A DNA stretch of 64,000 nt from G965207125 sp965207125 (GTDB lineage: Bacteria > Pseudomonadota > Alphaproteobacteria > Puniceispirillales > UBA1172): the NCBI GenBank assembly GCA_965207125.1, contig OZ242263.1:1-64000 (forward strand). The letters are read 5' to 3'. The notes beneath the pieces are model-generated. The model made no database searches. It had not been told where the DNA came from and saw only the letters and a list, made by a program, of their open reading frames with translations. Positions 9,897 to 17,884 of the stretch are shown piece after piece. Positions within the stretch are counted from its first letter, which is position 1; every line of letters begins with the position of its first letter. Position numbers and translations under genes: made by a program.

Positions 9897-10102
9897 ATTG
9901 CACAGGGTGAACTCCCTGTTGCAAAAAACGAATTTCAGGTTTGGACGCTAACGGTCAATCCCGATCATTCAGCAATCCCCATCTGCCAAGACGGGAACAA
10001 TGATAAGCCCATAGCATTCAGTATAGCTACACCGATTTTCCTATGAAGCAGATCACACTCTACTTCTATAACGACACAATCCTTCTGCCCACAGAATGGT
10101 AA
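9897..10102 (+). pseudogene. DUF6876-like gene, 3' fragment (copy 1)
   Basis: Encodes GELPVAKNEFQVWTLTVNPD and, after a frameshift, SIQYSYTDFP-type residues and an end ILLPTEW. This matches the C-terminal half of DUF6876-type plasmid/mobile-element proteins. Relative to copy 2 (15426-15828) it keeps the Trp codon but has lost 4 nt (gttc) near 9993. The 5' half is deleted, and the fragment abuts the ssb remnant at the shared string gcattgc. Confidence 0.6.
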
Positions 10103-10161
10103 ATATCTGTCACAATTTTAAATAGTTTTATTTAAGGTTTATAAAATTGTTACATTATTTC

Positions 10162-10190
10162 TTGCGTTTAATTAATCTTAGGGGTATCCT
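10162..10190 (+). promoter_or_regulatory. Putative promoter upstream of the 10281 gene
   Basis: TTGCGT (10162-10167), 17-bp spacer, TATCCT (10185-10190). It lies just downstream of an AT-rich dyad (ACAATTTTA...TAAAATTGT). The same arrangement occurs at 15838-15916 before the gene at 16101, so this block was duplicated with its array unit. Confidence 0.4.
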
Positions 10191-10280
10191 TCCAAGGTTA
10201 GAGGCAGGCTGGGTCAGAGGGGGCTTCTGTCAACTTATTTTGATGGTCGCGTAAGAACAAGTAAAGAAAGGATAATTACG

Positions 10281-13200
10281 ATGTCTAATTTTAAAATTGA
10301 ATTTGTTGCTTCGATCTTCACCGAAGGGGATACAGCACAACTTCGCATCACTTGGGATGCTCCAGTTTCCGCTGAAACGGAGCTGAAATGGGAAATCTTG
10401 TTCAAGGGGTTTCTCCCTACTAACTCTGATGATTACGATGTGCTAACTGGTACCGTTATTGTACCGCAAGGCGCTCCGGGGGAGATGCTTGTTAACATAC
10501 CTATCACGGATGATGAAATCGCCGAGCAGACAAAAGAGATTGTTGTGCGACTGTCGGAAGGTGATGGTAATACTAATACTAATACTAATACTACTACACA
10601 GGATACGATCGAGCCTTCTGAAGCCTCTGCTGTGCTTAAGGATGATGACCCATTTCCACAAGCTAGTCCTTATATTCTGGGTGGTGGTAGCAACAATAAC
10701 GTCCTTACCCTTGGCTCAACGGCTGCTAGCAGTGTACAAGGTGCTGCTGGTGAGGATACTTATATTGTCACGCGTTATCAAAGTGCTGATGTTAGTATTT
10801 CGGATGCTGGCGTCAATACCTTGAAACTTGATAATGGCGTTGAAGTTGCCGGATGGGTAGTGGGCAGAAATACAGGTCTGCTCACACTGGCTAGTGGTGG
10901 AAAAGTACGAGTTCCTGTAGTATCAGATTGGAAGTTTCAGATTGGCGATGGTGAGATCTTGACGCTTGCTGAGTTCGAGGCGGCAATTGGGGTTTCTGGC
11001 GATCCCTTTGTTTCTTATATCGTTGAAACCAACTTACCTGCCGAGGTGGGTGAGGGACATGATGGTAGATCGTTAATTGTTGGTACAGCAGGTCAGGATG
11101 TTTTTACCGTTGGTCATGATGGTGACTCTACTTTGGAAGGTCTTGTTGGTTTAGACACTTATATTATCACGCGTTTTCAGAGCGCTGATGTTAGAATTTT
11201 TGATGCTGGCCTCAATACCTTGAAACTTGATGTTGGTCTTGAAGTTGACGAATGGGTAGTGAACAGAAATTCAGGTCAACTCATACTGGCTAGTGGTGGA
11301 GTGGTACGAGTTCCTTCAGTATCAAGGTGGCAGTTTCAGATTGGCGATGGTGAGATCTTGACACTTGCTGAGTTCGAGGCGGCAATTGGAGTTCCTGCCG
11401 ACCCTAATGATCCCTTTACCACCTTCACAGTGCCATTCCCAGATTCAGAGCCTCCCGTCGCCCCCTCGAATAATATCCCAACTCTCACGGGAAATAATCT
11501 TGATGCGATCTTTGTAAAAGGCGTAGCTGGAACAGTGGATTTGTCAGGTTCATTTACCGATGCGGATGCTGGAGACATATTAACCTTTAGTAGTTCAAAC
11601 CTTCCAACAGGATTTACGCTCGATTTTGCTACTGGAGTTCTCTCATCTACGCCAGAGACCGTAGGGCTGTTCGAAGATATCGTGGTTACTGCTAGTGATG
11701 GAAAGTCTGGTGGAACGGTCGATTATACGTTCGATATTAGTGTCAGTATCGCTGAAGATCCTACGTATTTTAAAATTGAATTTGTTGCTTCGATCTTCAC
11801 CGAAGGGGATACAGCACAACTTCGCATCACTTGGGATGCTCCAGTTTCCGCTGAAACGGAGCTGAAATGGGAAATCTTGTTCAAGGGGTTTCTCCCTACT
11901 AACTCTGATGATTACGATGTGCTAACTGGTACCGTTATTGTACCGCAAGGCGCTCCGGGGGAGATGCTTGTTAACATACCTATCACGGATGATGAAATCG
12001 CCGAGCAGACAAAAGAGATTGTTGTGCGACTGTCGGAAGGTGATGGTAATACTAATACTAATACTACTACACAGGATACGATCGAGCCTTCTGAAGCCTC
12101 TGCTGTGCTTAAGGATGATGACCCATTTCCACAAGCTAGTCCTTATATTCTGGGTGGTGGTAGCAACAATAACGTCCTTACCCTTGGCTCAACGGCTGCT
12201 AGCAGTGTACAAGGTGCTGCTGGTGAGGATACTTATATTGTCACGCGTTATCAAAGTGCTGATGTTAGTATTGCGGAGTTTGGCGTCAATACCTTGAAAC
12301 TTGATAATGGCGTTGAAGTTGCCGGATGGGTAGTGGGCAGAAATACAGGTCTGCTCACACTGGCTAGTGGTGGAAAAGTACGAGTTCCTGTAGTATCAGA
12401 TTGGAAGTTTCAGATTGGCGATGGTGAGATCTTGACGCTTGCTGAGTTCGAGGCGGCAATTGGGGTTTCTGGCGATCCCTTTGTTTCTTATATCGTTGAA
12501 ACCAACTTACCTGCCGAGGTGGGTGAGGGACATGATGGTAGATCGTTAATTGTTGGTACAGCAGGTCAGGATGTTTTTACCGTTGGTCATGATGGTGACT
12601 CTACTTTGGAAGGTCTTGTTGGTTTAGACACTTATATTATCACGCGTTTTCAGAGCGCTGATGTTAGAATTTTTGATGCTGGCCTCAATACCTTGAAACT
12701 TGATGTTGGTCTTGAAGTTGACGAATGGGTAGTGAACAGAAATTCAGGTCAACTCATACTGGCTAGTGGTGGAGTGGTACGAGTTCCTTCAGTATCAAGG
12801 TGGCAGTTTCAGATTGGCGATGGTGAGATCTTGACACTTGCTGAGTTCGAGGCGGCAATTGGAGTTCCTGCCGACCCTAATGATCCCTTTACCACCTTCA
12901 CAGTGCCATTCCCAGATTCAGAGCCTCCCGTCGCCCCCTCGAATAATATCCCAACTCTCACGGGAAATAATCTTGATGCGATCTTTGTAAAAGGCGTAGC
13001 TGGAACAGTGGATTTGTCAGGTTCATTTACCGATGCGGATGCTGGAGACATATTAACCTTTAGTAGTTCAAACCTTCCAACAGGATTTACGCTCGATTTT
13101 GCTACTGGAGTTCTCTCATCTACGCCAGAGACCGTAGGGCTGTTCGAAGATATCGTGGTTACTGCTAGTGATGGAAAGTCTGGTGGAACGGTCGATTATA

Positions 13201-13799
13201 CGTTCGATATTAGTGTCAGTATCGCTGAAGATCCTATGTATTATTTCGCTTGGTCGCCAACGGGAACAATTGTGGGCGGCGTTGCTATTAAAAAAGGATC
13301 GTTACATCGCTATAATGTTAGTGATGATACTTTTAGTGCTACGCTCAATGAGACCAATGGCATATTATCAGGCGATAATGTTGTGAGACTCGGTAGTACA
13401 TTTACCGATGATGCAGATGGAGAAACAATTTTCCTCAGTGAAGGGTCTGATCTCTATCGTGTCGAGACTGGTTTCAATGCCGATGTTATCATCAATGATA
13501 TTAGTAGAATCGATGGTGCTTCGAATGTCATTCAGTTCTTGAGCGATGTCACTATCAAGGGTTATGAAGTTGTTGAGGTAAGTATAATCCCAGGTGATGA
13601 ATCCGCGACGCTCAGAAGTCTTTACCTCCAGATTGATACCGACGCCACTGCAACAGAAAATCTTGTACTCCTTGAGATTAAAACCCCTAAAACGCAGTTT
13701 TATCAGGTTGGTGCGGCTACGGAAACTCTCCTTACATACGATGATTTTCTCGCCACTCTCTCTGAGATAGATATACCAAACGTAGGCTTTGACGTATAA
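10281..13799 (+). CDS. Two-module Calx-beta / TYIV-unit protein (1172 aa)
   Basis: Expanded paralogue of the gene at 7340. The module of about 492 residues (Calx-beta-like, two TYIV units, Ig/cadherin-like domain) is present twice, at residues about 4-496 and 497-987, then the shared C-terminal domain (about 988-1172, begins YYFAWSPTG). The modules are almost identical. They differ mainly by two Asn-Thr units and a short patch (ISDAGVNTLK versus IAEFGVNTLK); the second form resembles 7340, suggesting gene conversion. No signal peptide is seen. GAAAGGA precedes the ATG. Its upstream lipoprotein-type partner is missing: only a 24-bp scrap and the last 50 bp of a 16101-like gene remain in the leader. 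Function unknown; adhesin-like by domain content. Confidence 0.75.
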   Translation: MSNFKIEFVASIFTEGDTAQLRITWDAPVSAETELKWEILFKGFLPTNSDDYDVLTGTVIVPQGAPGEMLVNIPITDDEIAEQTKEIVVRLSEGDGNTNTNTNTTTQDTIEPSEASAVLKDDDPFPQASPYILGGGSNNNVLTLGSTAASSVQGAAGEDTYIVTRYQSADVSISDAGVNTLKLDNGVEVAGWVVGRNTGLLTLASGGKVRVPVVSDWKFQIGDGEILTLAEFEAAIGVSGDPFVSYIVETNLPAEVGEGHDGRSLIVGTAGQDVFTVGHDGDSTLEGLVGLDTYIITRFQSADVRIFDAGLNTLKLDVGLEVDEWVVNRNSGQLILASGGVVRVPSVSRWQFQIGDGEILTLAEFEAAIGVPADPNDPFTTFTVPFPDSEPPVAPSNNIPTLTGNNLDAIFVKGVAGTVDLSGSFTDADAGDILTFSSSNLPTGFTLDFATGVLSSTPETVGLFEDIVVTASDGKSGGTVDYTFDISVSIAEDPTYFKIEFVASIFTEGDTAQLRITWDAPVSAETELKWEILFKGFLPTNSDDYDVLTGTVIVPQGAPGEMLVNIPITDDEIAEQTKEIVVRLSEGDGNTNTNTTTQDTIEPSEASAVLKDDDPFPQASPYILGGGSNNNVLTLGSTAASSVQGAAGEDTYIVTRYQSADVSIAEFGVNTLKLDNGVEVAGWVVGRNTGLLTLASGGKVRVPVVSDWKFQIGDGEILTLAEFEAAIGVSGDPFVSYIVETNLPAEVGEGHDGRSLIVGTAGQDVFTVGHDGDSTLEGLVGLDTYIITRFQSADVRIFDAGLNTLKLDVGLEVDEWVVNRNSGQLILASGGVVRVPSVSRWQFQIGDGEILTLAEFEAAIGVPADPNDPFTTFTVPFPDSEPPVAPSNNIPTLTGNNLDAIFVKGVAGTVDLSGSFTDADAGDILTFSSSNLPTGFTLDFATGVLSSTPETVGLFEDIVVTASDGKSGGTVDYTFDISVSIAEDPMYYFAWSPTGTIVGGVAIKKGSLHRYNVSDDTFSATLNETNGILSGDNVVRLGSTFTDDADGETIFLSEGSDLYRVETGFNADVIINDISRIDGASNVIQFLSDVTIKGYEVVEVSIIPGDESATLRSLYLQIDTDATATENLVLLEIKTPKTQFYQVGAATETLLTYDDFLATLSEIDIPNVGFDV
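10290..11768 (+). repeat. Intragenic module repeat 1 (1479 bp)
   Basis: First of two direct, nearly identical repeats inside the gene at 10281; the second begins at 11769. The length difference (1479 versus 1473 bp) is one AATACT unit. Confidence 0.95.
10569..10592 (+). repeat. (AATACT)4 in-frame microsatellite
   Basis: Four hexanucleotide units encoding (Asn-Thr)4 in the Calx-beta domain. Other modules carry 2, 3, 3 and 4 units. Changes in copy number keep the frame. Confidence 0.9.
11769..13241 (+). repeat. Intragenic module repeat 2 (1473 bp)
   Basis: Second direct repeat of the module starting at 10290. It starts exactly where the first Ig/cadherin-like domain ends (EDPTYF), so duplication preserved the reading frame. 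Confidence 0.95.
12048..12065 (+). repeat. (AATACT)3 in-frame microsatellite
   Basis: Three units at the position equivalent to 10569-10592. Confidence 0.9.
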
Positions 13800-14095
13800 T
13801 CCAAACTTTATTTTCATAAAGTTACTTCACCTATCCTTTAGGAACGTAATTCTCGAAGTAGAATAAGTTCCTAAAGGATAGGTTTTAGCGCCTAATCTGG
13901 GAATTAATTTTGTCAATCTGCTCATCATCATCGAGGGCGCCTCGGAATTCGTTAGAATAACCCGGTTTTCGCTGATACGGCTTAGGTGTCCACGAGAGAT
14001 AATGATATTGCCTGATGCTTAATTAGGCGCCAATCCCGCAAGACGCTCATCTATCCTAACCATTAAACACGAGCCATTCTGACGCAGCCAAGCGC
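13800..14095. repeat. 3' flank repeat, copy 2 (terminator plus ygjP tail)
   Basis: Second copy of the block at 9389-9688 and 21452-21746, ending in the ygjP tail (stop codon 14019-14021 on the minus strand). Confidence 0.9.
13829..13886 (+). terminator. Perfect 17-bp stem terminator of the 10281 gene
   Basis: ACCTATCCTTTAGGAAC (13829-13845) is the exact reverse complement of 13867-13883, separated by 21 nt that can themselves form a short ATTCT/AGAAT stem. TTTT follows. Strong intrinsic-terminator shape in the plus direction. Confidence 0.75.
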
Positions 14096-14339
14096 GCGGG
14101 TGCGACATAAATTTCGCCTTATGGCGCTGTGTATGGATATTGAGTTCCTTATTTGAAGCATCTTTAATTTGCTCTTGTGATCGGTTACTTTCTTCACCTT
14201 CATTTTTCCAAGAGCGGGTGCGAAGGCTTCCCTGTAGCATGACCAGTTTGCCTTTAAGAGAGATTTGGCTCATCAATTTTTCGAGGTGCTCGACTAACTT
14301 TGGCATAAAGATAACAATCCGGTGCCATTCGGTGCGCTT
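14019..14339 (-). pseudogene. Chimeric ssb fragment joined to ygjP tail, copy 2
   Basis: Minus strand from 14339 reads RTEWHRIVIF (the SSB OB-fold signature before the L45 loop), then KLVEHLEKLMSQISLKGKLV, MLQGSLRTRSW. The SSB similarity then fades and the frame enters the YgjP C-terminus (AWLRQNGSCLMVRIDERLAG). Upstream of RTEWHR are two stop codons, so the SSB N-terminal half is absent. An open frame from 14306 joins both parts, but it is a fusion of two gene fragments and is unlikely to make a useful protein. Confidence 0.75.
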
Positions 14340-14570
14340 TTATTAAAGCAACCGCGCGTGAATCATAGCGAGAAGCTTTTGGTGATGCAACAATTTGCCT
14401 CCCTTTTCTCTCCATCTTTTATTCCTACTTTTCGCTCCTCACCTTTAAGTGATCAAGCACTAGAGATGACCTTGATTTTCGGCGTCATTGAGACTGGGTT
14501 TTAACAACGCCTCATGCAAGTCGCTAAACTTGCCGGCATCAATTAGAAAGCGATCTATAGGAGGTTCGTC
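14340..14570. other. Non-coding remnant between ssb and Sel1 fragments
   Basis: No recognisable gene. A 60-codon open frame (14322-14504) has no clear domain. The last bases carry AGGAGG (14559-14564), the ribosome binding site of the broken Sel1 gene. Confidence 0.4.
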
Positions 14571-14945
14571 ATGAGTAGCACAGATGAAGTTATGGCTGCT
14601 GCTGAAAGTGGTTATATGTTAGCGCAGTTTCATCTTGGTTTGATGTATGAGAATGGGAAAGGCCTCACAAAAGATTATAAACAGGAGGTTGATTAGCACA
14701 CCAAATCTGTGGAGCAAGGTCATGCAGAAGCATAATTTAATCTTGGTGTGATGCGTCTCTATGGGGACAGCCTTCCTCAATACTATAAAAAAGCCTACAT
14801 GTGGCTCAATTTCGCTATCTATAACGGAGTTTCAAACGGACAGAAAACCAGAGAGATAGCGTCAGAGATTCTTAGCCATCAAGATCTGATAGAAGCACAA
14901 GAGATGGCGCAACGTTGCCTCGATAGCGAATATAAAGATTGCTAA
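14571..14945 (+). pseudogene. Sel1-repeat protein, broken by two nonsense codons
   Basis: In one frame from ATG 14571 with a good AGGAGG: AAESGYMLAQFHLGLMYENG, then TAG at 14694 where Sel1 repeats usually have Lys-Trp, then KSVEQGHAEA, TAA at 14733 where Gln is expected, then FNLGVMRLYG and KKAYMWLNFAIYNG, ending CLDSEYKDC. Two to three Sel1 (TPR-like) repeats are visible. Both lesions are single-base changes to stop, so inactivation is recent. Part of the decayed mobile segment. Confidence 0.85.
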
Positions 14946-15262
14946 TGAATCAAAAGCCAAAGCCCGCCGACTACAGCAAGGCTTTACCCAGAGCAGATGT
15001 CGATTGTCTTTTAAGCCTTAAATGGTGTCATGAGGTCATTTAAGGAATTGATGATCTTAGATTCCTGCGGGATGCGTGGCTTAAGGTGAACAGACAGAAA
15101 CTTGTTCTCCCAGCCATTATCGCGTGCGTGCGTAATGGTTCAGGCGAGGCTATCGCTGTGCATCTCACCGTCCTCGATCCAGAAAAACCGATCAAAGCAA
15201 GTATTGACCCGACCAAGCGGGCATTAGGTGGTCTAACCGCCATATCTTTCGGCTTTTCTTGA
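14946..15262 (+). pseudogene. Plasmid/phage-type primase fragment (DUF7146-like)
   Basis: The frame ending at TGA 15260-15262 reads GIDDLRFLRDAWLKVNRQKL, VLPAIIACVRNGSGEAIAVH, LTVLDPEKPIKASIDPTKRA, LGGLTAISFG. This matches the DUF7146 region of Toprim-containing primase/helicase proteins of alphaproteobacterial plasmids and prophages (pattern LRFHP...PAMVA.V...G..VAVHRTWL...KA....R..LG). A stop precedes GIDDL, and 14946-15030 in another frame (KAKARRLQQG) looks like the preceding segment, so the gene is truncated and frameshifted. Confidence 0.65.
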
Positions 15263-15425
15263 AACGCAATAATCCCGTTCCAACACCCATAACACTATCC
15301 AACACCCGAGGGGGCACTCACTAGCTATTTTAAGGGGAGGGTGGATGGATAAGGTTAAGATATTAGGAAAATGAAAAGAGAGAATCGTTCTTTCTTCGCC
15401 CTAGTATCTGAAATGGAGTTTTATT

Positions 15426-15828
15426 ATGAACGAAATTCAGACCCCGTCCCAGTTGGACCTGACCCCAGTTGTGCTCAATAACTTCACTGGTTCTCAGTGC
15501 TTTTACAAACACGCTATTGTCAATACCGTAACGTATACCGAAGGCGTGAAATTTGTCGATGAGGCAGGAAGAGCCTATTGGCTTATCGATGACATTGCCA
15601 TTGCCATTGCCATTGCACAGGGTGAGCTCCCTGTTGCAAAAAATGAATTTCAGGTTTGAACGCTAACGGTCAATCCCGATCATTCAGCAATTCTCATCTG
15701 CCAAGATGGGAACAATGATAAGCCCGTTCATAGCATTCAGTATAGCTACACTGATTTTCCTATGGAGCAGATCACACTCTACTTCCTACTTCTATAACGA
15801 CACAATCTTTCTGCCCACAGAATGGTAA
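15426..15828 (+). pseudogene. DUF6876-like gene, nearly full length but broken (copy 2)
   Basis: Starts LDLTPVVLNNFTGSQCFYKH, then VTYTEGVKFVDEAGRAYWLI, as in DUF6876 proteins found on plasmids and integrative elements (FTG...YRH...YT.GV.YL...AYWL.D). A TGA at 15657-15659 replaces the Trp codon of FQVW, and a 7-bp tandem duplication (ctacttc twice) near 15785 shifts the end ITLYF...LPTEW. An AIAIAIA stretch from repeated attgcc is also unusual. Copy 1 (9897-10102) lacks both lesions but has its own 4-nt deletion. Confidence 0.75.
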
Positions 15829-15837
15829 ATCTCTGTC

Positions 15838-15876
15838 ACAATTTTAAATAGTTTTATTTAAGGTTTATAAAATTGT
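15838..15876. promoter_or_regulatory. AT-rich dyad, possible operator
   Basis: ACAATTTTA (15838-15846) and TAAAATTGT (15868-15876) are exact inverted repeats separated by 21 bp. The dyad sits about 10 bp upstream of the putative -35 and is present also at the equivalent position before the gene at 10281. Confidence 0.35.
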
Positions 15877-15887
15877 CACATTGTTTC

Positions 15888-15916
15888 TTGCGTTTAATTA
15901 ATCTTAGGGGTATCCT
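15888..15916 (+). promoter_or_regulatory. Putative promoter of the 16101 gene
   Basis: TTGCGT (15888-15893), 17-bp spacer, TATCCT (15911-15916), conserved with 10162-10190. Confidence 0.4.
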
Positions 15917-16100
15917 TCCAAGATTAAAGGCAGGAGGAGTCAATAGCGTCCTATTGTGGTGCTTGTTGCTTCGCCTCAGCACATAGAGGATTGTTCTTAT
16001 AACTCATCTCACGTTTATTCGTTATTTTGTCCCTGATAGCAATAAATTTGCCTCTGGTTGGTATCAAACTAGGAATGAAGGCCGAACCCGTATAGGAGAC

Positions 16101-17858
16101 GTGCCCCTTAGTTTGAGCGATGCGCTCTATGACGGTCCAAACCGAGTCATTATTGATGATAACACTCCTGAAACCAATACCTTGCCGGTCAGTGGTGATA
16201 AGGGCGTTGATGAGTTTTTAATCACACTCACCGCGAACTCGGTTGTGATCGATGACGATAGCGAAGCCAATGTGATTGTCTTTGAGAGGGATGTTGTCAT
16301 CACCTCGATTGAAAGGGCGGCTGGGTCAGAAGGGGCTTCTGTTGCCCAGTATGTCATTACCTTGTCTAGCGGCAAGACGATCACGCTTAGGAATCCGGCG
16401 AGTTTCACGTTCCAGCATTTGGGTGATGCTACGAGAACGGTCCCTATATCCGCTGAAGATTTTTTTACCGCTTATGAGGACGGCTTTGCGGCCTCTGATG
16501 CTTCCCATACGGTTACCGGTGCGAATGATGCACCGGAGATAACCGTATCAGGAGGAGTGAGTGTAGAAGACGGTGCTACTGTACTTCCTGCTGATGTACT
16601 TACAATCGAGGATGATAATGGAGATATAGCTGCCTACACGTCAGGGAGTTTCACCTTAGCTGCTGGCACGGGTGCTACTGCTGCTATCGTGAACAAGTTC
16701 GAAGTGGTTCAAGACGCCAACGGAAGATGGCAATTTGCCTTGAAATCAGGAGAGAGTCTCAGCCGTTCTGATGCCGCTACTTTCGTTATCAATGTCTCCG
16801 TTACAGACGCTGCTGGCTCAACCTCTACGATTGTGCCTGTCTCGTTTACTGTCAGTCCAGCTCTGAATGTTGATCAAACAAACAGTGAGGTCGAGGGCGC
16901 TCTATACAAAGGTGACACATTAGTTAGCGGTGATCTTGACATCAATGATCCTAGTTTGATCACTCTCGCGGGGTCAAACCCGTTCACCATCTCCGGACAA
17001 GGCACTTATGGCACTGCTACTATCGACGATGATGGTACATGGGTGTACAAGCTAACTAACAATAATGCTGATGTGCAGGGGCTCGCTCATGGCCAGACTG
17101 AAACCGATACTTTTGAAGTGACTATAACAACCGACGCAGGTATCACGAAAACCCAAACAATTACTATTACCATTAGCGGCAGAACCGATGTACTTGGTAG
17201 CGCTGGTGCTGACACGATTGATGAAAGTGCTAATTCAAATAATGTTGCTCTTTTCGGCGGTAACTCCGGAGATACCCTCATAGGAGGTAGCGGTGACGAC
17301 CTGATTGTTGGCGGGTTTGGTAAAGATACAATAGATCTGCGTGTGGGTGGTGCGGATACTGTGATTGTGCGTGTTGATAGTAACGATGTTTCTATCGATC
17401 CTCCTGTGATGCAAGCCTATGATGGTGGTGATGACATTAAAGGGTTCACCCCAGGCGAGGATAAACTAGTTATTGCTGATATTGCATCAACAACCGTTGA
17501 TCTCGCTGGATTCTTCTCGCTCATAGGCCGTCTTCAGATAGCTCTTGATGGGGATGAAGATTTAAGTAGTGAAGAATTAGATGCTGGTGTAAGGTATGTT
17601 TTGAGAATGAATTTCAATAACTCTGGTAAAAATGATGGAGAAACTGGTAATGCAGGATCTTTGGTAAGAGTTTTCTTTGACCGTGAAACCTCGGAGGCTT
17701 TGAATGGAGACTATTATGATACAATCACTGGTGGAACGGGCCGTAACGCATTTGTTGTTGCTGATACCGATCGACTGATTCAACTGTTTGGTGGCGAAGA
17801 ATTTTTACCATCATCGATGCTAATGACCTGCCATCAACTTATTTTGATGGTCGCGTAA
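16101..17858 (+). CDS. Signal-less VCBS/cadherin/RTX protein, C-terminus frameshifted (585 aa)
   Basis: Relative of the gene at 4949 without the lipoprotein N-terminus; the first ~135 residues are different (a short all-beta segment). From VTGANDAPEI it follows 4949: cadherin-like (about 140-250), VCBS-like (255-365), RTX-like repeats (about 380-415, FGGNSGDTLIGGSGDDLIVG) and the tail. GTG start after AGGAG. Near 17802 a T5 run shifts the frame: the expected end DANDLPSTYFDG is encoded in the -1 frame, whereas the current frame ends in an unrelated LPSSMLMTCHQLILMVA. The -1 frame continues without a stop into the next gene (17885). Either a mutation, a sequencing error, or programmed slippage. 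Confidence 0.65.
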   Translation: MPLSLSDALYDGPNRVIIDDNTPETNTLPVSGDKGVDEFLITLTANSVVIDDDSEANVIVFERDVVITSIERAAGSEGASVAQYVITLSSGKTITLRNPASFTFQHLGDATRTVPISAEDFFTAYEDGFAASDASHTVTGANDAPEITVSGGVSVEDGATVLPADVLTIEDDNGDIAAYTSGSFTLAAGTGATAAIVNKFEVVQDANGRWQFALKSGESLSRSDAATFVINVSVTDAAGSTSTIVPVSFTVSPALNVDQTNSEVEGALYKGDTLVSGDLDINDPSLITLAGSNPFTISGQGTYGTATIDDDGTWVYKLTNNNADVQGLAHGQTETDTFEVTITTDAGITKTQTITITISGRTDVLGSAGADTIDESANSNNVALFGGNSGDTLIGGSGDDLIVGGFGKDTIDLRVGGADTVIVRVDSNDVSIDPPVMQAYDGGDDIKGFTPGEDKLVIADIASTTVDLAGFFSLIGRLQIALDGDEDLSSEELDAGVRYVLRMNFNNSGKNDGETGNAGSLVRVFFDRETSEALNGDYYDTITGGTGRNAFVVADTDRLIQLFGGEEFLPSSMLMTCHQLILMVA

Positions 17859-17884
17859 GAACAAGTAAAGAAAGGATAATTACG

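Noticed and set aside
10443..12297. Recurring open frames on both strands inside the modules (for example MWKWVIILKHSR and MYRKALRGRCLL types)
   Set aside because: They are identical only because the coding repeats they overlap are identical; no ribosome binding sites and no domain content.
14019..14306. Intact-looking 95-codon minus-strand gene
   Set aside because: It is a chimera of an SSB fragment and the YgjP tail with the SSB N-terminus missing; listed as a pseudogene instead.
17801..17807. Classical programmed -1 slippery heptamer
   Set aside because: The base before TTT-TTA is A, so the X-XXY-YYZ pattern is not met, and I see no obvious downstream pseudoknot. Mutation or read error is more likely, though slippage is kept open as a finding.
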